DNA of 64,000 nucleotides, from NCBI GenBank assembly GCA_011634665.1, contig WAEK01000023.1, positions 62,001 through 126,000 of the forward strand, in the 5' to 3' direction. The translations under genes and the position numbers were made by a program. The notes beneath the pieces were generated by a model. The model was not told the origin of the DNA and did no database searches. It worked only from the letters and a program-made list of their open reading frames with translations. Of the stretch, positions 52,462 to 61,533 are shown piece after piece (within the stretch, counting starts at the first letter, position 1; every line of letters starts with the position of its first letter). This DNA is from Mortierella sp. BCC40632 (taxonomy: Eukaryota > Mortierellomycota > Mortierellomycetes > Mortierellales > Mortierellaceae).

Positions 52462-53049
52462 GATGGATGTATTTGTGGAACACGGAATGGAGTAGTAGAA
52501 TGCCGAATGCTAATGGATGAATCTGGTAGCCACAAGGAGGATGTGATCTGGGCTTGCGTGAGGAACAAGAGAGAAGGGACGCAATGGAGAGGAAGAGGAA
52601 GAAGAAGAAGAAAAAAAAGAGGAGCGATTCTCTGTTATCTGACCAAGTCTGGTTTGCTCTGGCTGAGTCAGAGTGAAAAAACGGGGTCCAGACAGTCACC
52701 ATAGAAATTCTCCGGAGCATGGCGGTCCCTGGCTGTGTCTCAGGGCTAGCTATTTGCTGAAGACTGTTTTGCTGGGGCTACCTATATCTCCAGCTCACAT
52801 TCCACAGACCTGGACGTGGGTAGCCTGGCACAACGCGTTGCTCCTCTTTCCTGTCTAGAGGACTTTGTGCCCTGTATGGATCGGATTCTCCAGTGAGCAC
52901 ATCGTGAAAAGGTGACTTTGAGTGACCAGTTATCTTGCTCCTATTCCAAGCCAATGTAATTCTCTCTCTCCTCTCTCTTTCTCTCCTCATTGAGTCATCT
53001 CACATCTATTTATTGTCATCCGCTCCATCCTGACTAAAACGCCATCACC
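52462..53049. promoter_or_regulatory. Divergent promoter region between HIS5 and the SDR gene
   Basis: 588 bp separating the HIS5 start (minus) from the dehydrogenase start (plus). A TGAGTCA motif at 52993-52999 matches the Gcn4/AP-1 core consensus, and a related CTGAGTCAGA occurs at 52662-52671. Such sites would suit general amino-acid control of HIS5, by analogy with yeast. Confidence 0.5.
52993..52999. promoter_or_regulatory. Gcn4-type site TGAGTCA
   Basis: Exact bZIP consensus in the shared HIS5/SDR promoter, about 530 bp upstream of HIS5 and 50 bp upstream of the SDR start. A second copy (TGAGTCA at 52663-52669) lies 202 bp upstream of HIS5. Function inferred from the yeast Gcn4 regulon. 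Confidence 0.45.
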
Positions 53050-54385
53050 ATGTAAATTTACTTTGGTTTGCTTGCATCTCTCTCCGCCTCATAGTATTGC
53101 TTCCTCCAGGCCTAATGGTTTCTGTCTCTTTCTCACGCTGACCCACAGGCTGATCCAAGGAAGAACGTTTGTTGTGACAGGAGGCAGCTCTGGACTAGGT
53201 AATCCTATCATCTTGAGAACCTAGTCAGATATCATTATTTTCTCGCGACTCACTCTTACTAACAACTGCATCATGTAATGTCATAGGTGAAGCAACTGTT
53301 CGTGCAATTGTCGAAAGGGGCGGGAAAGTTATTGTATTCGATATCAATGAAGACCGAGGAGAAGCTATCGCTTCTGAACTGGCTGCCTCCGTCCTCTGGC
53401 CTGGTGCCACAGACGTTGCCAGTGAGGAGTCTGTCTTGAGCTCTATCGAAAAAGGCGTGGCCAGATTCGGAAAAATCTCGGGAGTTGTCAACTGTGGAGG
53501 CATAGGCATGGCTCAGAAGGTAGGTAGAGCCTTGTTAAAATATATACAGTTGTCAAGATGCAGTCGACACTCAGAGAGCTTATCCTTTCTTCTCGTCGTT
53601 TTCCTATAATACAGATCGTGTTCCGGAATGGCGAGCCCCAGTCGTTGGATATCTTTGAAGAAGTCATCCGAGTCAACCTCATCGGCACTTTCAATGTTTG
53701 CCGACTAATTGCCGCTCACATCATTGCCAACATCAAATCTGAAGCTGACAAAGATGGTAACCACTTTGTTTCTAAGGCTTTAAAAATGTAACTTTGCCGA
53801 AATTCGTACTCGTAAAGTGAGCATCGAGCCGCTAATGCATCTTGCTTCTCTATAGAGGATCCTGGAGTCATCATCAACGTAGCCTCCATTGCATACACAG
53901 AAGGGTAACTTCAGTTAAAAGCAAGTGCTTAGTCGTATGGAGAATCCATCACAGATATTGTATCCTAATCAGTGGTATTTCTCTTTCACAATAGTCAAGC
54001 GGGACAGACGGCGTACTCGGCCTCGAAAGGAGGCGTAGCAGGAATGACACTGCCTATGGCTCGTGATCTGGCTGGTCAGGTTCGCGTTTGCACCATTGCC
54101 CCAGGATTCTTTGGTAATGCAAAAGAGACCCTTTTCCAGGCTTTATTAGTCAGAGGATAGACTTCGATGAGTATCTAACTATCCACGCTCCTATCCCCAA
54201 CGACAACAGGTACTCCAATGGGCAATGCCGTCAAGGACTCCAATCTGCAAAAACATATCATACACCCTCAGCGAATGGGCAAGCCAAGTGAGTTTGCGCA
54301 TCTTGCCTGTGCAATTATTGAGAACCCCATGATGAACGGAGAAATCGTCCGTATTGATGGCGCTGTCCGCCTTGGCAGATTGTAG
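53050..54385 (+). CDS. Short-chain dehydrogenase, HSD17B10 / 3-hydroxyacyl-CoA dehydrogenase type 2-like
   Basis: Seven coding exons: 53050-53051, 53149-53198, 53287-53519, 53615-53756, 53856-53904, 53995-54113, 54210-54385 (256 aa; human HSD17B10 is 261). NAD-dependent oxidoreductase expected to act in mitochondrial fatty-acid or branched-chain amino-acid breakdown. Seen: cofactor motif TGGSSGLG (11-18); VNCGG in place of the usual [32 protein letters not shown] with catalytic Tyr about 166 and Lys about 170; [21 protein letters not shown]; and the C-terminal [18 protein letters not shown], diagnostic of the HSD17B10 group. The start codon appears to be split: exon 1 ends in AT after CACC and exon 2 begins with G. 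No other in-frame ATG precedes the cofactor motif. Confidence 0.85.
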
Positions 54386-54607
54386 CCGTCAAATTTGGAT
54401 AACAAACAAACACACGCACGCACACACCCATTGATAACAAAGCAACATTAAAGACGGTGTTTGTAATTGATCAATTGACGGGATGCGTCACTCTTTTGTT
54501 CGCACATCTTTCTTCTTTGGTCGCTCTATAATTGCCATGAGGCTATGCAGTAATGTGCAGTGCGACGGTAATCCTGACACCAAGAGAAAAAAAAACTAGT
54601 TGTTCCC

Positions 54608-56968
54608 TTACTTTTTCCTCTTGGACGCCCGACCCCAAACCTTGACACTAAAGTCGGCAGATCCCGAGGCAAGAACATGCTCCGTTGGGTGAAAGTCTAC
54701 ATCATAAACACGATCTGTATGACCAGAGAGTTTCTGAATCAGGTCATATTGCCCATCTCCTGCACCGACATCAAAAAGATAGACATAGGGATCCATGCTT
54801 CCAGAGGCGAGGATAAGGCTAGATTCTAGAGGCGTATCCTTGTCAACTGATGTTGGTGTCATTGTTGTCGTAGACTCGTCGTCGCCTCCGCGAACTTTTC
54901 CTGGTCTCCTTGCAGACGCCCCAGCGATGTCTAGTTATCAGGATCAATCATACTCTTTTAGTGCTGTACCTCTATGATCATTACGACCATTGTCCATGTC
55001 ATATTTCAACGGGCTACAAAGTGAAGAGAATCATCACTCACAGTCTTTTCCATGGAAGAATGTGCTCTTGATGGGCCAATGCTTATTCCTATATCCTTTG
55101 AGGGAGTGAATTAAACGAGGAATAGATGTCGGTGGCTCGAACCCTCGATCATAGACTCTGATGACTACAGTGATATCAAGCAGAATCAGTCAGGTTAGTA
55201 AACGGAGATTCTAAACAATTCTTGATTTGCACCGACATGACATCGAGGATTACCATTGTCATAGCTATTCGCTGCCAGCCAGCGGGATTCAGGCTCTTCT
55301 GTCTCAGCAAGGCTAATGCCCTCTGCAGATCCACGCTGTTTGGAGACTGCGATGTGAGAAATAGGGTTCTTGGTTGGCTCATTTAGAATCGACTGAAGCA
55401 CCTTTCCTGTTCTCATGTCCCATGTCTTGATATATCCTGACGAGTCTCCAGAAATCACGGTGAGGCCATCATGGTACACATATCTATAGTTTTGTAGAGT
55501 AGGGATTTTAAGCGCAATAGATGTGTGAGTAGGATGGAGAATTCAAGGTCAGAGCTCTGGAATGATGTAATGTTTGGGTATCATACATTGAGTTAACCAT
55601 CCCATCATTCTTGATTGTCATGGCTGATCCTGAAGGGTTGCTATCCTTTCTGTTGTCGACCATCGACAACATGTTCCTTGTTGTTCCACTAAAGAAAATG
55701 TGATTATCTAAGTCGCGATGAAGTTTGAGATTTGATTAAAAGGAGGACCGCCAGATTTCACTGCTTTATACTGAAAGGAAACCGAATCTAATACATCGCT
55801 GTAGTCCTCAAATACCTTGCGGGTGGAATCGCACACACTGTATAAACCCGTCGCCTTCAAAACTGTCCATTAGCTTTCCTGTCTCGACATCCCATAGTTT
55901 GCACGTTTTATCGTAAGCTGCCGAAAGTAATAGGGTAGAGTTGTGACCCCACGCTAGGTCGGAGATATTAAGGCCATGACCCTTGAGGACAAAAAGCTGG
56001 CGACAGAGAAACAGGAGGTTCGTCAGAGAAAAGCGCTATTGCAATTTTTTTTTTTTTTTTTCTAAAAAAAAAAAAAATAATAATAATAAAAGTTCGAAAG
56101 AAGGAGTTCTTGGCTGTTACCTCAGTTTGATTCGAGGTACCATCCCAAATTCTAACAGTCTTATCAAAGGACCCTGTAGCAAGGAACTTTCCATTGGGAG
56201 AGTACTGAACAGCATAAATCGCACCCTGATGACCCTTCAAGTCATTCTTAAGATGGAACTGTCTGCCGTCCGACTTTGAGGATCCATCCTGCCTCGAAAC
56301 TAATACAAAACAAAAAAGATACCGAGTTATTGAGGCATGAAGGGCAGTATTAGTATCTCATTGTTAACCCATGTCGAGCAATTTTACGATATTGACGATG
56401 CTCCCATACCAATGTTTCCCATGTTTAGTCGCCGCACGCCTTCATCCTCGACCTTGAGCAGATCTGCCGTATTTTTAAACTGGGAATCTACGCCAGCTCT
56501 TGGATTCACATCAGAACTGCCTGTAGAACTGGATGCAACGGAATCACCTCCTTGGCCTTGCTGCTTTGATAGCGACATGTCGGTGATCAGTTGTCCCACA
56601 GCGGAGAGCATATCGTAGGATGCTCCTACGCCAACGCTTCCAGACGGACTGTTGGTGCTATCAGATAGAACGCCTGTCATTCCACCACTGCCTTTAGTTT
56701 CATCTCCTGGAGTTGTGATTGTGGCGGCTGAGGCAGCATTGGCATTGGTTTGGTACTGCTGATGACGGCGGTTGGCATCCAGCTGAGACGAGTAGATGTA
56801 GGAAAGGTCATAGAGACTCTTCTTGAGGGCCCTGTTCTCACTCTCGAGGACATCTACTTTTGCCTTGAGGGCTTTTGTCTCGCGGAGGAGCTTGTCAACC
56901 GCGGGATCGACTTGTTGCGATGAAGATGAGGACGAAGATGAGTGACCAACAGCATTGGGTGCAGACAT
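54608..56968 (-). CDS. WD40-repeat protein with N-terminal coiled coil
   Basis: Eight exons: 56968-56410, 56299-56121, 55996-55816, 55707-55587, 55483-55254, 55164-55038, 55013-54970, 54930-54608 (587 aa). The N-terminus (about 25-60) is a heptad-type helix ([25 protein letters not shown] would be the core, shortened here to its key Leu/Val spacing), followed by a Ser/Thr/Gly-rich linker. The C-terminal part folds as a beta-propeller: repeats end in TVRIWD, CKLWDV, IKTWDM, and the last is [11 protein letters not shown]...DFSVKVWG. A propeller loop reads [20 protein letters not shown]. The layout suits a scaffold or transcription co-regulator, loosely like Tup1 or WDR5, but I cannot name an orthologue. 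It ends 222 bp from the SDR gene, tail to tail. Confidence 0.82.
56045..56076. repeat. T17-CT-A13 self-complementary tract in an intron
   Basis: Poly-T run directly followed by poly-A, then (TAA)n, inside the second intron of the WD40 gene. Self-complementary, so it could form an A-U hairpin in the transcript. Confidence 0.7.
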
Positions 56969-57086
56969 TGCTAGCGAATGATGCAAGAGTCATTCCAAGA
57001 ACTCAGGTGGCACGGAAAGATAAAAACCTGGACCAATATCTTATGGGGGCAAATTTGGGCGTCCTAAGTACGTCACATTAAAGCGA

Positions 57087-57600
57087 TTAACGGCGAGAGA
57101 CTGACTTGCTTCTACTCGAGGCCATACTGCTGCTCGGGATCACTTGAACTGAGGATGAAGGGCTGTTCCAAAGGCACCTTCCAGCAGCGTCTCTAGGTTG
57201 AAGATATGTTGGTCTTTGTTGATGAATCAATTAGGACTGAACTGCCTTACAAATGTTCCTAGCGGACAGCACGTCGCGGTGCAAATACACCTTGCATTAT
57301 TTGATAAATAGTCTACACATGTCAACAGAACTGATAAATGCTTCGCAAGATGGATAACGAGCCTGTTAATGTGAGCTGCGCTCCCGTTTTGCTGTGGAAT
57401 GGTGTCTTGCGATGACCACCCTAGACGGTTGCTCGACTGTCCTGATCGAAGAACAGGAATCCGAAGGATTGGTCGGTTACCCGAGTAGAGAAATCTTAGA
57501 AATATCGCTGTTGTCCTTGTCTTGCTGACCATTATCGCCATCGTCTGCTGAAGCGTCATTTGTAGCATCTGTCATAAATTACCCCTAGTTCTTGAATCTG
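57087..57600 (-). pseudogene. Fanzor (TnpB-like) relic 2: C-terminal end
   Basis: Homologous to relic 1 over the last part. Minus-strand reading gives SCEAFISSVDMCRLF (ribbon), then CKVYLHRDVLSARNICKAVQS, which keeps the RuvC-III His-Arg-Asp motif, a stop, and IHQQRPTYLQPRDAAGR. A Ser-rich tail follows and ends at a stop codon at 57087-57089. Frameshift and internal stops show that it is dead. More than 17 kb separate it from relic 1 and both read on the minus strand. Upstream sequence (57600-58000) is degraded beyond recognition. The conserved HRDV...NI...A block is the signature shared by TnpB and Fanzor nucleases. Confidence 0.75.
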
Positions 57601-58035
57601 TTCAAGATACCGGTCAAAAAGATATTGTAAACTCTGCTAGGTATTCGACGCAAGGCGAGCGCCTTCTTTGACGATTTTGAGCACCAATTGGGCTGAGTAG
57701 GACCATTTTCTAGGGGTTCCTATACACTAGCTTGCAGTGCGCCTACATCAAGGGTAACATTGGGGCTATCCCAATCCTGGGTATGTAGTATCGTGAGCTT
57801 GTTTGCTCTTCTCGGCTTTGCAGAGACTCTACTTGTATCTGACCGACAGCAGTTGGAGCAATGAGTCTTTCTTGGAGTTTTGTGGAAGGATTTCAGAAAT
57901 GATTCATGGTCGGTGGAGCACCGTGATTGACCTTACGATGGTTTTACAACTGTGAAGCACTCGTGTTAGTAGTGTGGAGTGCAGTATCTTCCAGGGCTTT
58001 TCGGTGGCTATGGATCCGAGCGTAGAAAGAGTTCA

Positions 58036-58066
<31 letters not shown>
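58036..58066. repeat. T15-A16 perfect palindrome
   Basis: Uninterrupted T run followed directly by an uninterrupted A run. Similar in form to the tract at 56045-56076, two kilobases away. Confidence 0.7.
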
Positions 58067-58615
58067 TAGAACTTGAGAATCAATTCTGTGAAATGCGATG
58101 TGCTTTTATTCCCGGACAAGGGCTGGGCCTTGAGCGACCCGCCTATAGAGTAAAAACGTTGTCAGCATCCAAGAATCCACAGCACCAAGATTTTTCTATC
58201 CCTTGGGCTCTGTCCAAGAACAAGACAGAGCTGGAGCGGGGCATCAGTTTATTGAGACGTTGCTCAGTAACACGGCACGCCTTTTCTATGGGAAATTCCA
58301 TGTATACATATTGGTGTGGTGAAAAGTAACCCCTGAGCACCGACATGAAATACCAACTTGGTATCTTTAGGACCTAACAGAGGCTGACGCATGACATGTT
58401 GGTAGCCTTTCCTGTGGATCAATAGCCACTGGCCATTGATGCCCATGACGAGGACGAGTTGTGGGCGCGAGGGATAGAAAGAGAGTAGAACAGAGAAAGA
58501 AAGAAAGAGAAATAAGGTGAGAGAGATATTTGCCTTATATATAATCCTGTAGTCGGGAGACAATGGGGATCCGTTTTTGTTCAAGTGTCACACACCAACT
58601 ATCCAACGAACCAAC

Positions 58616-58616
<1 letters not shown>

Positions 58617-58649
<33 letters not shown>
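58617..58649. repeat. Poly-A tract of about 33 nt
   Basis: Pure A run just upstream of copy B. May mark the 3' end of a retroposed plus-strand sequence, or slippage. Confidence 0.6.
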
Positions 58650-58650
<1 letters not shown>

Positions 58651-58787
58651 CGAAGCGTCTGCTACAACCCAACCACAAATTGCTAGTCATGAGTGAGAGT
58701 TAGGGCGTCCAATATCCTGAAGCCATGAAGCATTCTTCGCATCATCAAGAGGATCCTAAATATTTATTGATATTGTTGTTCTAAGTC

Positions 58788-61152
58788 TTGAACCCACCTC
58801 GACATTAACTGGTTACTATGTCAACTTGCCTCCACCTTCTTGCTTCATTCAACTTGCTCCATCCTCCAGAAGAGGACAGGAGCAAGTCAAGTACCATCAA
58901 AATGAGAATCTGTGAGCTTCCGCCACTAAGGGAACACCACTTTCATAGACACCTTCAAAGACTAAAAGAATAGCATTCGCATGTCACTTACAAGGGGGAA
59001 AATGGCTACAGAACCATGTCTCAATCCACAAAGAGACTGATCCATAGCTCTGCAGCCGGTGTCCTGACCAGTCCTCTTGGATAGACCCTCATTGTTTAAT
59101 CGCCTCCAAAGAGCTGAAGCTCGATGGGATTGAAAACAAACTCCCCATGTCCCTCCTTGGACAAAGGTCTATCTTCCAAGGACCAATCGAATGCTCGGCC
59201 GCCAAGACTCATCCAGCCCAGAGGGCTACATGAGACTAGCAACAATACGAACACTGTGTTCTTGGTGGTCCTGGTTCCTCCTCCGCGTCTCCTACAACCA
59301 GAGCCTCTCTTCACACAACACACCTTCAACCTCAAAAGAACGATCCTTGCTTACCTCAGGTGTCCCAGGTCCAATCTGCATGGCCTGTCTCTTTACCTGT
59401 TTTACCTGAGTTGTTGCTGATCCACGGGGTGTGCAAGGCCATGCTGCCACCAACAGCCTACCTACCCCTTTCAAAGGGCTGCTGGATTTAATCCAAAAAC
59501 TCACCATGAAACAAACAAGGCGAGCAACCAGAATGGAGTGCAACCGGGATTAAGCTCCCTTCGAGGCATAGAGCTCTCTCATCCACGCTCGCCATGTCTA
59601 CTATGACGAACACTTGTGGGGATTAACATAGACCTCGGTTCCCACTGTTGAGAGAGACAGGACATTGGCCACCTCGCTCTTTTCTATTACTCTATTTGCT
59701 TCATGTTGAGTGTAGAGAGGCTGTTTGAGGAGTATTCTGGACTCTGAACCGCTGAAGCACTGGCCAACAACTGAAAACAGAGGGGAGAAAACAAAACTGG
59801 GCCCATCCATCTTTGACCATGCAGACCATGGTCAAAGTGTTAGGGTAGAATTTGTATACAGCTCGAGAGCACTCCATGCTGACAACCAGACCCGACACAG
59901 CGGGGATAGAGCGAATGGTCCACTTCCGTATCCATAGACAGAGTCTGTGGTAGAGGGGTTGGCGCGATGGATCCATTTTCCTTGACGCCAGGCTGGAAGT
60001 AAGCAGAGGGGGAAAAAACAACGTGCTCTCACTTCCATCTTTAACCATGGCCAGCACGGTCAAAGTAATAGGGTAGAAAGCTTGTATACTAGACCCATCT
60101 CCATGTAAACAGCCAGACAATGACACAGCGGGGATAGAGCGAATGGTCCACTTCCATATCCAAAGACTCGGTCTATGGTAGAGGGGTTGGCACGATGGAT
60201 CCATTTTCCTTGATACAAAGCCTGGAGAGTAGTCCAGTGCATCCAGGGTTGGTTGTCCGATAGCTCGACCCAAACCAGCTTCTCCACGCCACGCATGAAG
60301 ATGAGAGTGGGGGATGTCCAGGTCTCTCTCTGGGGTACCGTTGTCTAGTGCTGGGGCATCCTCTGCCTTGCCGGCCTTTGCACGGCAAGTTCCAAAATCG
60401 AGGAACACCCAAGGGACACCCTTGTTGCACTTACCTTTCCGACCAGCAAAAGCCAGACCGAGCCACAGAGGACTCGAGGTTGGCCCAGGTCGACGTGTTG
60501 GCTGAGAGGCTGTACCATGGAGTCAGCTTCAGGGTAGACGAGTAGAGGAGAGAGGTTGCATGGCTCAGGGTATGAGCAGACACCTAAGCACCTCCTCTTC
60601 TCCGGACCTCCTCTTGAGTCTCGGACGCGTTGTGGAATGATTTCCGAGTTCTGTGTTTGAGGAATAGATGGAGACAGATTAGAGAGAGGATTTTTTTTTT
60701 TTTTTTTTTCTCCTTCTCTTTCTTCATTTCTTTCTTCTTCTTCTTCTTCTTCTTCTTCTTCTTCTCTGCAGTGCGAGTCTCTTCAACTTACCAAAATGCA
60801 CGCGTCGGAGCATTGAAACCCAAAAAGGACAGATTGAGGAACAAGCAGATTGCCCAATGGTGGCGACCTTTTGTTCATTCCTCGACTGGGCAAAGCCACC
60901 CCTTCGCCAAGACTCCCCACCTCAGACCTGAGCAAACCTCAGAGGCCTGGCTCGCCTTCTGGCAAGCCTCCTGGACTCGCTCGAAGGAGGACATCCCGGC
61001 GATCCAAGGATGAACCTTCGACAAATGGAAGCAATTGGCATGCTCGGACCATGGAGCTTATTCTCAACAGCGTGCATAACTGGACGGTTTTTTTTTGTGT
61101 ACAACGGCCTTTGGAAAAGGAGTGGGGGATCACAGTTAACTCAGACGGGCTC
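58788..61152 (-). mobile_element. Inverted-repeat element, copy B (2.37 kb)
   Basis: Reverse-oriented near-copy of 41039-43409. Small differences seen by eye include a 4-bp deletion in the second tandem unit (relative to copy A), a 1-bp and a 2-bp indel near the TGAAGAGAGG and TTTTCAATCC segments, and changes in the GAA microsatellite. In this copy the minus-strand frame 60408-59701 stays open for 235 codons (MFLDFGTCRAKAGK...), longer than in copy A, which hints that B is closer to the coding ancestor. The same internal tandem duplication is present. Past 61152 the sequence diverges at once from that of copy A, marking the element end. No transposase or reverse-transcriptase motif is recognised. 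Confidence 0.75.
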
Positions 61153-61533
61153 TCCTCTCAGAGTCAGAGGATACGATGGTTCTCATACGCGACTCTCTCT
61201 CTTTCTTTCTTTCTCTCTCTCTCTCTTTCTTTCTCTCTCTCTCTCTCTCCTCGAGCATCGTAGTTTTTAGCATCCCTGAAATGAGCAGTCTGTTCTCATG
61301 GGTGGCAAAAGTTCGAATTGAAGCAGAGATCAAACTATGAAGCGTTTTTCTCGTGGATTAAGTGTGTAGGTTGGAGGCCTGAAGGTTTATGTACTGATTT
61401 TATTAGATACACGAGAAGAAAAAAATACTAAATAATAATAATAATAAAAAAGAAGGAAGCATCAAGTAAGCGAACGAGTGAGTGAATGAGCCGGTGAACA
61501 GTTCTAGCTTTCCCTCTTCATTTTTGCCATTGC
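61153..61533. other. Intergenic flank of copy B and 3' flank of the right-hand gene
   Basis: 381 bp with CT/TTTC microsatellite at 61195-61250 and (AAT)n near 61430-61447. No gene. Confidence 0.6.

Larger units (their letters stand above)
57601..58787. other. Degraded DNA between relic 2 and repeat copy B
   Basis: No intact gene. A minus-strand frame 58143-58346 starts with ATG and reads 67 aa (MSVLRGYFSPHQYVYMEF...) without a recognised domain; it could be a fragment of the same old element. T15-A16 palindrome at 58036-58066 and an A-run of about 33 at 58617-58649. Confidence 0.4.

Noticed and set aside
57227..57568. 113-codon minus-strand frame overlapping Fanzor relic 2
   Set aside because: It reads a mixture of frames of the decayed gene; the Fanzor ribbon and HRD motifs lie in other frames of the same DNA.
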